The notes beneath the pieces were generated by a model. That model was not told where the DNA came from. It worked only from the letters and a program-made list of their open reading frames with translations, and did no database searches. Positions 16,526 to 24,346 of a stretch of DNA of 28,220 nt are shown piece by piece. The stretch lies in assembly GCA_002296185.1 (NCBI GenBank), contig DBHM01000028.1, positions 1 to 28,220 on the forward strand. The letters run 5' to 3'. The stretch is from Alphaproteobacteria bacterium UBA828 (GTDB lineage Bacteria > Pseudomonadota > Alphaproteobacteria > UBA828). The number at the start of each line of letters is the position of its first letter. Positions within the stretch are counted from its first letter, which is position 1. A program made the position numbers and the translations under genes.

Positions 16526-17728
16526 TTATTGATGGTTTTTCAAAGCCTCCACCCCTGGTAATGGTTTTCCTTCTAGCCACTCTAGGAAAGCACCTCCTGC
16601 TGTTGAAATATAGCTAAAATACTTTTCCACACCAGCCTTATTGAGGGCTGAAATTGTATCGCCGCCTCCTGCAACAGAGATTAGCTTACCTTGCTCGGAT
16701 AGATCTGCCACGAACTGAGCGATTGCCACTGTGGCTATATCAAAAGGTTTAATCTCAAATGCGCCTAAGGGACCATTCCAGACAACTGTTTTGGCGTCTT
16801 TGAATATTTGTTTGATACTAGCTATAGTTTTTGGGCCAAGGTCGAGTGCCATTGCATTCTGAGGGATATCTATTACATCAACAGCTTTATGTTTTGCCTC
16901 AGATCGGAATTCTTCAGAAACAATCACATCCGTTGGTAAAATTAGTTTACAACCCTGGCTCTTCGCTTGATCTATAATATCAAGAGCTACGTTTGTAAGA
17001 TCTTTTTCGAGTAGGGACTTCCCCATATCATATCCCATGGAATATAAAAAAGTATTGGCCATTCCTCCGCCAATAACTATCACATCCATTTTTGCTATCA
17101 GATTTGTAAGAACGCTGATTTTCGTTGAAACTTTTGACCCTCCTACGATTGCAACTACTGGTCTTTGTGGTTTTTCAAGGGCAGTTTCTAGTGCTTCCAA
17201 TTCAGACTGCATTAAACGTCCTGCTGCGCAAGGAAGAAGGGAGGCTATTTTGTTAGTTGAGGCATGTGCTCTATGGGAAGCTGAGAAGGCATCGTTAACA
17301 TATATATCAGCTAACTTAGCTAATGCGGCTGCAAATATAGGATCATTTTTCTCTTCGCCTTTATGGTATCTAAGATTTTCTAGAAGGCCTATTTCCCCAT
17401 CTTTAAGATTTTTGACAACTTCCTCCGCAATTGGGCCAATACAGTCTTTTGCAAAGTAAACATTGTCATTTCTCATCACATTTTTGATTTCTGCTGTTAG
17501 AGGGTAGAGAGTCATCGCCGGGTTTACCTTACCTTTTGGCCTACCAAAGTGAGAAATTAATATTGGTATTCCTTTACGGTCAATAATCTCATTAATCGTA
17601 GGAGTTATGCGGCTAATTCTACTAGAATCACTAATTTCACCTTCAACAACAGGCACATTAAGGTCAACACGAACTAGAACGCGTTTTGAAGTTAAGTTAA
17701 TTTGGTCAAGTGTTAAAAATTGAACCAT
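16526..17728 (-). CDS. pgk: Phosphoglycerate kinase
   Basis: Pgk transfers the acyl phosphate of 1,3-bisphosphoglycerate to ADP. The 400-residue protein has the full family length. RVDLNVP (20-26) and SHFGRPKG (59-66) form the substrate site. DAFSASHRAHAS follows, then the GGSKVSTK segment and the C-terminal nucleotide-loop region SVAGGGDTISAL and STAGGAFLEWLEGK. It lies 32 bases downstream of gap in the same direction, so the two are almost certainly co-transcribed. The ATG at 17728 has GGA about 8 bases upstream. Confidence 0.97.
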   Translation of the reverse strand: MVQFLTLDQINLTSKRVLVRVDLNVPVVEGEISDSSRISRITPTINEIIDRKGIPILISHFGRPKGKVNPAMTLYPLTAEIKNVMRNDNVYFAKDCIGPIAEEVVKNLKDGEIGLLENLRYHKGEEKNDPIFAAALAKLADIYVNDAFSASHRAHASTNKIASLLPCAAGRLMQSELEALETALEKPQRPVVAIVGGSKVSTKISVLTNLIAKMDVIVIGGGMANTFLYSMGYDMGKSLLEKDLTNVALDIIDQAKSQGCKLILPTDVIVSEEFRSEAKHKAVDVIDIPQNAMALDLGPKTIASIKQIFKDAKTVVWNGPLGAFEIKPFDIATVAIAQFVADLSEQGKLISVAGGGDTISALNKAGVEKYFSYISTAGGAFLEWLEGKPLPGVEALKNHQ

Positions 17729-17760
17729 GGCTTAATCCATTATATTTAACACATCAAAAC

Positions 17761-18765
17761 CTAGAGGTTCCCCATTAATTTTGCCACATCAGCCATTCTA
17801 TTAGAGAATCCCCATTCATTATCATACCACGTTAGTATTCTACATAAGCTTCCATCAATTACATTAGTTTGTGTTGAGTCAAAGATTGAGCTGTGTGGAT
17901 TATGATTAAAGTCGATTGAAACTAAGGGCTCTTCATTGTAACCCAATATACCACTTAAGCCTGCTTCTGAGGCCTTGAATATTTCTTGATTTATTTCACC
18001 AGACGATGTCTCGCGGGTAGAAACAAATTTTAAATCTACCATTGATACATTTGATGTAGGGACTCTAATTGCTGTACCGTCAATTTTACCTTTGAGTTCT
18101 GGTAGTACTAGGCCTACTGCTTTTGCGGCACCGGTAGATGTGGGGATCATTGAGCTGGCCGCGCCACGGGCGCGACGAAGATCAGGATGAAGTGAATCGA
18201 GTATATTCTGGTCTAGAGTGTAGGCATGCACCGTAGTCATAAATCCACGTTCAATTCCAATAGACTTGTGAATTACATCTACTACAGGGGCTAGGCAGTT
18301 TGTAGTGCACGATGCATTTGAAACAACACGATGTTCCTTATTTAGTTGTTTATGGTTGACTCCAAATACAACTGTAAGATCAACATTTTTCCCTGGAGCA
18401 GATATAAGAACTTTTTTAGCTCCTGCTGTAATATGTTTTTCAGCATTTTTTTTCTCAGTAAATAGGCCTGTACATTCTAGCGCTACATCTACGTCAAGCT
18501 CTTTCCATGGAAGTTCTTCTGGATTTCTTTCGCTAAATACATTTATAGAATTGTTAGCAATTTTTATTGCTGAGTTCTGTATTTCTATTTTTCCAGGAAA
18601 GGGGCCGTGCACAGAATCATATCTCAGAAGATGTGCGTTTGTTTCTAAGGGAGCAAGGTCATTAATGGCTACAACATTTATATCATCCCTTCCGCTCTCG
18701 TGTATTCCACGTAGGATGTTACGACCAATCCGACCGAAGCCGTTTATGGCTAATCGCACAGGCAT
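17761..18765 (-). CDS. gap: Glyceraldehyde-3-phosphate dehydrogenase, type I
   Basis: The enzyme oxidises and phosphorylates glyceraldehyde 3-phosphate to 1,3-bisphosphoglycerate. The Rossmann motif AINGFGRIGRNILR opens the protein. AINDLAPLETNAHLLRYDSV keeps an aspartate after the second strand, compatible with NAD use. The catalytic cysteine is in SNASCTTNCLAPV (C153 from the second ATG) with histidine in TVHAYT. WYDNEWGFSNRM ends the protein. Two ATGs lie two codons apart (18771 and 18765); GGAG sits 8 bases before the second and only 2 before the first, so 18765 is preferred, giving 334 residues. The gene lies between tkt and pgk, all in one direction. Confidence 0.96.
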   Translation of the reverse strand: MPVRLAINGFGRIGRNILRGIHESGRDDINVVAINDLAPLETNAHLLRYDSVHGPFPGKIEIQNSAIKIANNSINVFSERNPEELPWKELDVDVALECTGLFTEKKNAEKHITAGAKKVLISAPGKNVDLTVVFGVNHKQLNKEHRVVSNASCTTNCLAPVVDVIHKSIGIERGFMTTVHAYTLDQNILDSLHPDLRRARGAASSMIPTSTGAAKAVGLVLPELKGKIDGTAIRVPTSNVSMVDLKFVSTRETSSGEINQEIFKASEAGLSGILGYNEEPLVSIDFNHNPHSSIFDSTQTNVIDGSLCRILTWYDNEWGFSNRMADVAKLMGNL

Positions 18766-18806
18766 TTTCATTTCTCCATAATATATTTATTTCAGGGTAT
18801 AATTTT

Positions 18807-20822
18807 TTATGTTTTTAATTTTTCATGTACCTTCTTAACTATTTCTTCTTCGGTAATCCTAAAGTGATTGTATAGATCTTTTGCGGGTCCGGAGGCGCCA
18901 AACCCTCGCATTCCCACAATTTTACCTTCACTTCCCACAAATCTTTCCCAGCCCATACTTACTCCGGCCTCAACTGCTACTCTTGCTATTTCATTTCCAA
19001 TGATCTTCTTAATATATTCATCGGTTTGTTGTTCAAAAAGTTCCCAACAAGGTACAGAAACTACTCTTGCTTCTATACCATCTTTTTCAAGAATACTTTG
19101 GGCATTAATAGCTATTTCAACCTCTGATCCTGTTGCAAAAATCACAGCCTCAGAATCTTTTTCAACAGTTTTGCCTATTTCATAGGCTCCGTGCCCTGAT
19201 AAATTATTCTCCGAGAATGCTTGTCTTAGCAATGGCACCCCTTGTCTGGTAAGAGCTATTATTGAGGGCCCATCTTGTCTTGAAATTGCAATCTCCCAGC
19301 ATTCAGCAGTTTCCATTGCATCTGCGGGTCTCATTACATGAATACCTGGTATAGCTCTCAATGAAGCTAGGTGTTCGACTGGTTGGTGGGTTGGCCCATC
19401 TTCACCTAATCCAATGGAATCATGAGTCATAACATAAATAACTTGTTGTTTCATTAGGGCAGATAACCTAATAGCTGGTCTGCAGTAGTCAGAAAATACT
19501 AAGAAAGTACCACCATAAGGAATAACTCCACCGTGTAATGCAAGGCCATTCATAATTGCAGCCATACCGTGTTCGCGAACACCGTAATGAATGTACCTTC
19601 CATCATATTTATTGGCGTCCATTATTTCCATACCATCAACTTTTGTACCATTTGATCCTGTAAGATCAGCAGACCCTCCAATAAGCTCAGGTATCGCTTG
19701 GGCTAAGCATTCAATAGCTTTTTGGCTAGCCACTCTAGTAGCCCAACTTGGTTTTTCCTTTATTAGATATTGCTTGTGTAATTGCATTGCATTAAGCCAC
19801 TTTTTAGGGAGCTCTCTAGCCTGTAAACGTTCAAAATCTTCCCTTAATTTGGGGTCGAGTTTTTTAACCCTAGACTCCCAAAGCTCACGCTCTTTTTTAC
19901 CTTTTACCCCTATTTCTTCCCAGGATTTGAGGATATTTCTAGGAATATCAAAAGGTTCATGTGGCCAATTTAAAGATTCTCGGGTTCCTTGAATCTCATC
20001 AACTCCGAGGGGGGCGCCGTGTGATGATGCGCTTCCGGCCTTGTTTGGCGATCCAAACCCAATAGTAGTATTACATATTACTAGTGATGGTGCCGTGGAG
20101 TTAACAGCATCTTTAAGTGCAGAAAATATTGAATTTTGATCGTGTCCGTCGGCTTTATAGATGCTCCATCCTGAGGCTGCGAAACGCTCTTCAGAGTTGT
20201 CTGAAAAGGAAAGTCCAGTTGGTCCATCAATAGAAATTTGATTGCTGTCATAGAGAACGGTAAGTTTATTAAGCTTAAGATGACCTGCAAATGATATTGC
20301 TTCTTGAGATATGCCTTCCATTAGGCATCCATCTCCTGCTACTACATAAGTCCTATGATTAACAACATTTTTCCCAAAACGTTCTGACATATTCTTTTCA
20401 GCTAGCGCTAGTCCTACGGCAGTGGATAATCCTTGACCAAGAGGTCCGGTAGTAACTTCAATGCCTGGAATTTCCCCATGTTCGGGGTGACCTGCGGTTT
20501 TACTACCAAGTTGGCGAAAAGATTTAATGTCTTCAATATCTAAAGATTTGTATCCTGTTAAAAAAAGTAGACTGTATAAAAGCATAGAGCCATGACCTGC
20601 TGAGAGAACAAAACGGTCGCGATCAGGCCATGTTGGAGAACTGGAATCGAATTTTAAGAATTCAGAAAAAAGTACAGTTGCTACATCTGCCATTCCAAGG
20701 GGCATCCCAGGATGCCCGGAATTTGCTTTTTCAACTGCATCCATACTTAGTGCACGTATGGCATTAGCCATTTGGTTGTGTTTACGGGTCTTGTTGTATT
20801 CTGGATTATCTTGATCTGCCAT
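18807..20822 (-). CDS. tkt: Transketolase
   Basis: This ThDP enzyme moves two-carbon units in the pentose-phosphate (and, where present, Calvin) pathway. From the ATG at 20822 it has 671 residues, the usual length. It starts MADQDNPEYNKTRKHNQMAN and runs into IRALSMDAVEKANSGHPGMP. The ThDP motif VAGDGCLMEG has GDG at about 163-165. THDSIGLGEDGPTHQP and MRPADAMET are also diagnostic. The frame is open 50 codons further up to an ATG at 20972, but that extra stretch is basic and unlike the family. Neither start has a clear Shine-Dalgarno. It heads the tkt-gap-pgk-aldolase run. Confidence 0.93.
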   Translation of the reverse strand: MADQDNPEYNKTRKHNQMANAIRALSMDAVEKANSGHPGMPLGMADVATVLFSEFLKFDSSSPTWPDRDRFVLSAGHGSMLLYSLLFLTGYKSLDIEDIKSFRQLGSKTAGHPEHGEIPGIEVTTGPLGQGLSTAVGLALAEKNMSERFGKNVVNHRTYVVAGDGCLMEGISQEAISFAGHLKLNKLTVLYDSNQISIDGPTGLSFSDNSEERFAASGWSIYKADGHDQNSIFSALKDAVNSTAPSLVICNTTIGFGSPNKAGSASSHGAPLGVDEIQGTRESLNWPHEPFDIPRNILKSWEEIGVKGKKERELWESRVKKLDPKLREDFERLQARELPKKWLNAMQLHKQYLIKEKPSWATRVASQKAIECLAQAIPELIGGSADLTGSNGTKVDGMEIMDANKYDGRYIHYGVREHGMAAIMNGLALHGGVIPYGGTFLVFSDYCRPAIRLSALMKQQVIYVMTHDSIGLGEDGPTHQPVEHLASLRAIPGIHVMRPADAMETAECWEIAISRQDGPSIIALTRQGVPLLRQAFSENNLSGHGAYEIGKTVEKDSEAVIFATGSEVEIAINAQSILEKDGIEARVVSVPCWELFEQQTDEYIKKIIGNEIARVAVEAGVSMGWERFVGSEGKIVGMRGFGASGPAKDLYNHFRITEEEIVKKVHEKLKT

Positions 20823-20978
20823 TTTAGGACTAGTCTTTATATTTCGTTGAGGTTTATTTAAATAAAATGAATTATGCAGAAACACCATGCCGCTAGGAGC
20901 TTTGGTCGTCAACTGCTTCCATCTGTGCTTTTTCCTTTTAGCGGCTAGTTGACGGCTGTTGGGGTCAGTCATAGTGTG

Positions 20979-20985
20979 TATAATA
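20979..20985. promoter_or_regulatory. Possible overlapping divergent -10 elements for tkt and the DUF4164 gene
   Basis: On the plus strand TATAAT occupies 20979-20984, about 47 bases before the DUF4164-type ATG. On the minus strand TATTAT occupies 20985-20980, pointing toward tkt. The two share five base pairs, a known layout for divergent promoters. No -35 with ideal spacing was found for either side, so this is a suggestion only. Confidence 0.35.
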
Positions 20986-21031
20986 AGGTAATAAATGTAA
21001 AATAGCGCTCAAGAGGTTGAAAAATATACAA

Positions 21032-21343
21032 ATGGACAAGTTCGACGAATCCATTAAACGCTTGCATTCTGCTGTCGGGCGCCTTGAGGAACTTTTAAAA
21101 AGTAAAGATTCTAATATGGCCGCCCAGATTTCTAAATTACAGGACAGCCTTAATAAAGCAGAAGGGGAACGAGAGTCTCTTATAGTAGACTGCGATGGAT
21201 TGAGGCGTGAAAATGATAAGCTAAGGCCGGCACTAAGAGAAGCGCAGGAAAAATACGCGGCTATGCAGGTAGTTAATGAAGCTGTGGCGGGAAGAATAGA
21301 TTCAACAATTAAAAATATACAAGATATTGTTGGAGAATCATAA
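21032..21343 (+). CDS. DUF4164-like small coiled-coil protein
   Basis: This 103-residue protein is almost wholly alpha-helical and heptad-like: MDKFDESIKRLHSAVGRLEEL, then KLQDSLNKAEGERESLI and the C-terminal AVAGRIDSTIKNIQDIV. Its size and its place directly before zapA match the DUF4164 proteins of Alphaproteobacteria, whose function is not established; a role with ZapA in cell division is inferred from context. The frame also has a TTG at 21017, but the ATG at 21032 fits the family start. AGAGG at 21012-21016 is 15 bases away, which is far. The stop overlaps the zapA start (TAATG). Confidence 0.75.
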   Translation: MDKFDESIKRLHSAVGRLEELLKSKDSNMAAQISKLQDSLNKAEGERESLIVDCDGLRRENDKLRPALREAQEKYAAMQVVNEAVAGRIDSTIKNIQDIVGES

Positions 21344-21696
21344 TGGCACAAATATCCGTGAATATAAATGGTCGTGAATATCCGATAGTCTGCGATGATG
21401 GCCAGGAGGATAATGTTTCTAGGTTAGCTGAGTATTTAGATAAAAGGTCTTCTGGAATTATAGAACAGGTGGGGTCCGTAAGCGAAGGCCGTCTATTAGT
21501 TATGTTGGCATTATTGATTGCTGACGAACTTTCAGAGACTTATGATGAATTAGATGATTTGCGACGTCAGATAAAGAATGTTGAATCTAAAGCTCGATCT
21601 CAGGCTGTTGAAGAGTTGGAAGGTATTTTTACTGATAAAATAAATTATTTATCGGAGTGTGTAGAACGTGTTGCGGACTCGCTTGATACCAATTAG
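21343..21696 (+). CDS. zapA: Cell division protein ZapA
   Basis: ZapA binds FtsZ in the cytoplasm and bundles its filaments at the Z-ring. The 117-residue protein opens with the typical ISVNINGREYPIVCDDGQED. It continues with RLAEYLDKR and the helix GRLLVMLALLIADELSE, and ends in a coiled coil (about 65-110). Length and order match the family. It overlaps the previous stop by one base and is followed 9 bases later by the 6S RNA stem, the usual zapA-ssrS order. Confidence 0.93.
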   Translation: MAQISVNINGREYPIVCDDGQEDNVSRLAEYLDKRSSGIIEQVGSVSEGRLLVMLALLIADELSETYDELDDLRRQIKNVESKARSQAVEELEGIFTDKINYLSECVERVADSLDTN

Positions 21697-21705
21697 TTTT
21701 ATTTT

Positions 21706-21871
21706 AGGACGGCGGCTGCTGGTTTTGACATACTGTCAGTTTCCCAGGGCCTTAAATTACAACCTTTAGGGAGCTGTCTCTGTCGGGGCTTAGGTCTCGT
21801 TAAACGGCACCCACCTGCTAAGCAGGCCTAAAGGATTCCAGGAATGGCGGATCATGTGGCTGTCGTCTTTT
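21706..21871 (+). ncRNA. ssrS: 6S RNA
   Basis: 6S RNA mimics an open promoter and holds sigma-70 RNA polymerase in stationary phase. The gap between zapA and the 5-formyltetrahydrofolate cyclo-ligase gene is its usual place. Here GACGGCGGC (21708-21716) pairs with GCTGTCGTC (21859-21867), nine pairs including two G-U, extendable by up to three more. A short U-run (21868-21871) follows. Inside are TCCCAGGGCC (21732-21741), TTCCAGGAA (21836-21844) and a CCTGC-TAA-GCAGG hairpin (21814-21826). The length, about 166 bases, fits. The exact ends and the central bubble are inferred, not computed. Confidence 0.85.
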
Positions 21872-21898
21872 AATTGCTTAGGAAAGATTGAGTAGACA

Positions 21899-22513
21899 TT
21901 GTCATTATTAAGCAAAGTAACTGATCCTAAAGATGGGTTGAGAGAATACGCCATAGCAAAGCGTAAGCGAGCTGCCCGAGAGGCGGGCCCTACAGCATCA
22001 ATAAGGGCAGCTGAGCATTTTTTTTCTTCGATTCCAATTCCCCCAGGTACAATAGTCTCCGGATATTTTCCAGTACGTGATGAATTTGATGTAATGCCGC
22101 TAATGGGTAGGCTATCAAGGGCCGCTTTTCAGTGTTGTTTGCCCAAAGTGCAGGAAAAAAATAAGCCACTGAGCTTCAGGGAATGGTATCCTGGAATGAA
22201 TTTAATTACAGGTTGCCTTGATATTCTAGAGCCAGATTCTGATTCTCGTGTTTTGGTACCCTCTATTTTGATTGTCCCATTATTGGCTTTTGATTCAGAA
22301 GGTTTCCGCTTGGGCTACGGGGGGGGTTATTATGATAGAACTATTAATATTCTTAGAAAAGAATCTTCTGATATTTTAGCAGTTGGGATAGCTTATACCG
22401 AACAGCAGGTAGAGCAAGTTCCTCACAATTCTTTTGATGCGCAGCTGGACTGGGTAGTTACTGAGCGCGGTGCAATGCCTATTAAGTCTTTAAGAGAGAA
22501 GTCGAGTGCATGA
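21899..22513 (+). CDS. ygfA: 5-formyltetrahydrofolate cyclo-ligase
   Basis: The enzyme converts 5-formyltetrahydrofolate to 5,10-methenyltetrahydrofolate with ATP. The 204-residue protein has YFPVRDEFDVMPL near residue 57, LPKVQEKNKPLSFREW, and the diagnostic FRLGYGGGYYDR at 136-147. No in-frame ATG lies near the N-terminus; TTG at 21899 is preceded by AGGAAAG about 12 bases upstream and gives a normal N-terminus ending in REYAIAKRKRAARE. It follows the 6S RNA, the common ssrS-ygfA arrangement, and its last bases overlap the next gene (ATGA). Confidence 0.9.
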   Translation: MSLLSKVTDPKDGLREYAIAKRKRAAREAGPTASIRAAEHFFSSIPIPPGTIVSGYFPVRDEFDVMPLMGRLSRAAFQCCLPKVQEKNKPLSFREWYPGMNLITGCLDILEPDSDSRVLVPSILIVPLLAFDSEGFRLGYGGGYYDRTINILRKESSDILAVGIAYTEQQVEQVPHNSFDAQLDWVVTERGAMPIKSLREKSSA

Positions 22514-23340
22514 AAATATTATTTTTAGGTGACATAGTCGGGAGATCGGGTCGTGAATTAGTGGTGTCCCGGTTGCCAGAATTAAGACAAAAGCTACGCC
22601 CAGATTTTATTATAGTTAATGGTGAAAACGCTGCAGGTGGATATGGCATTACTCGAGAGATCTGTAAATCGCTTTATGACGGAGGCGTTGATGTAATTAC
22701 ACTCGGAAATCACGCTTGGGACCAACGTGACTCATGGGGTTATATTGATGAAGAGAAAAGGATTTTAAGACCGGCCAATTATCCATCTAATGTACCGGGC
22801 CAGGGGGCAGGTGTATATGAGCTGTCAGATGGAAGAAAAATTTTAGTTATACAATTAATGTGTAGACTGTTTATGGATCCTTTAGATGATCCTTTTTCCA
22901 AGCTTGAGGAAATATTATCCGGCAGAAATCTGGGGGTTAAAGATTCTGGTGGTTTGGGTTTGGCGGCTATAGTGCTGGATCTCCATGGTGAAGCATCGAG
23001 CGAAAAACAATCTTTAGCCCGATTTGCAGACTCACGAGTTTCTGCCGTGCTTGGCACTCATACCCATGTTCCAACTGCAGATAATATAGTGTTGCCTGGT
23101 GGTACAGCTTATATGACTGACGTCGGGATGTGTGGGCCTTACGACTCAGTTATTGGAATGGACCCAGTCATAGCGATGAATAGATTTGTAAGGAAGTTGC
23201 CAACAGAAAGATTAAAACCAGTTACTGGAGATTCATCTATATGTGGCGCTCTTATTGAAACAAACGATTTAACAGGTCTTGCTAAAAGCATTTCTCCTGT
23301 TCGCTTGGGGGGTATTTTAGATCAGTCGATACCTGTTTAG
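22510..23340 (+). CDS. ymdB: YmdB-family metallophosphoesterase (TIGR00282 type)
   Basis: This calcineurin-like phosphoesterase is known in Bacillus to cleave 2',3'-cyclic nucleotides and to influence developmental switching; its role in Alphaproteobacteria is not established. The 276-residue protein keeps the whole metal site: D8 in LGDIVGRSG, E39/N40 in NGENAAGG, N67/H68 in GNHAWDQ, H159 in DLHGEA, and H184/H186 in GTHTHVPTAD. Length and motif spacing match the family. It overlaps the cyclo-ligase stop by four bases (ATGA). Confidence 0.92.
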   Translation: MKILFLGDIVGRSGRELVVSRLPELRQKLRPDFIIVNGENAAGGYGITREICKSLYDGGVDVITLGNHAWDQRDSWGYIDEEKRILRPANYPSNVPGQGAGVYELSDGRKILVIQLMCRLFMDPLDDPFSKLEEILSGRNLGVKDSGGLGLAAIVLDLHGEASSEKQSLARFADSRVSAVLGTHTHVPTADNIVLPGGTAYMTDVGMCGPYDSVIGMDPVIAMNRFVRKLPTERLKPVTGDSSICGALIETNDLTGLAKSISPVRLGGILDQSIPV

Positions 23341-23377
23341 TATTTTTGATAATAATAAATAACAAAAAATAAATTAT

Positions 23378-24175
23378 ATGGTGAAGTTGAACTTAGACAA
23401 GGTTTCGGAATCAAGCAGCTGGGATGCTGGTTTATATGATCGTTCTTTTGGCTACATTCAGAAGATGGCTCTAGACTTGATTGATGATTTATCTCCAAAG
23501 CAAGGTGAGTGTATAGTTGACCTCGGCTGTGGCACTGGTGAGATGGCTGCTGTAATTGCGCGGACTGGGGCAGAAGTTATAGGAGTAGATAATGACCTTG
23601 AGATGATTCGTTTGGCCAGACTGAAATATCCCACAATACATTTTGATTGTACTGATGCTTCAGATATGCAGTTTTCAAGGAAAGTAGATGCAGTTTTTTC
23701 AAATGCAGCATTGCATTGGATAAAAAACCCAATGCCGGTAATTTCAAGTGTAGCTGATAACCTTAAACTGGGAGGAAGATTTGTTGGTGAGATGGGTGGA
23801 GAGGATAACGTCAAGGTATTGATTGCTAGTCTTTATGACACACTTAATGAATTTGGTATTTCTAAGGATTTAGTAGTAAATCCATGGTATTTCCCTTCAG
23901 TTAAGGAATATAGTTTGCTGTTAGAGAAAGGTGGTTTTGATATTTTATCAATTGATCACTTTCAAAGAGTAACACCACTTGATGATTGTCCAAAGGGTGC
24001 TGAGGATTGGTATGAAATGTTTGCTGGGAGATTCTTGACTAATATTCCAGAAAGTCTGCATGGTAAAATAATCAAGAGAGCATCTATGATTGCTTCAGAT
24101 GAGTTGTTGGTTGGTGGGCGCTGGTTTGCAGATTATACTAGACTAAGGTTTCATGCGGTAAAGCAGGGTATATAA
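23378..24175 (+). CDS. Class I SAM-dependent methyltransferase of unknown substrate
   Basis: The 265-residue protein has a Rossmann methyltransferase fold. Motif I is VDLGCGTGE at 47-55, followed by GVDND with acidic D71 for the SAM ribose. Then comes the FSNAALHWIKNP motif of the trans-aconitate-methyltransferase-like group and LGGRFVGEMGG. The N-terminal SSWDAGLYDRSFGYI segment is also typical. It lies between ymdB and yebC, 37 bases after ymdB in the same direction, followed by a 171-base gap. A small-molecule acid substrate is possible, but nothing in the window decides it. Confidence 0.82.
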   Translation: MVKLNLDKVSESSSWDAGLYDRSFGYIQKMALDLIDDLSPKQGECIVDLGCGTGEMAAVIARTGAEVIGVDNDLEMIRLARLKYPTIHFDCTDASDMQFSRKVDAVFSNAALHWIKNPMPVISSVADNLKLGGRFVGEMGGEDNVKVLIASLYDTLNEFGISKDLVVNPWYFPSVKEYSLLLEKGGFDILSIDHFQRVTPLDDCPKGAEDWYEMFAGRFLTNIPESLHGKIIKRASMIASDELLVGGRWFADYTRLRFHAVKQGI

Positions 24176-24281
24176 CGTAGTAATTAGCTTACTATTCTTC
24201 TTGTTGCTCTGGGCCGCCGTATTATTGCCACATTAAATTATTATCGCTCTTAATGTATATTTTAGCTTGTAATGCTTTCGT

Positions 24282-24300
24282 ATACCACAGTATCTGGTAT
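24282..24300. repeat. Short inverted repeat upstream of yebC
   Basis: ATACCA (24282-24287) and TGGTAT (24295-24300) are perfect inverted copies with a 7-base centre, about 46 bases before the yebC ATG. It could be an operator or chance. No U-run follows, so it is not a clear terminator for the methyltransferase gene. Confidence 0.25.
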
Positions 24301-24346
24301 TCTATTGCAGATCTAGACACGATATGAAGCGTATGAAGGCAAACAA

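Noticed and set aside
20965..21351. Minus-strand 128-residue ORF opposite the DUF4164-like gene
   Set aside because: It is the antisense shadow of the coiled-coil gene: Ser/Leu-rich, no domain, and it overlaps the divergent promoter region.
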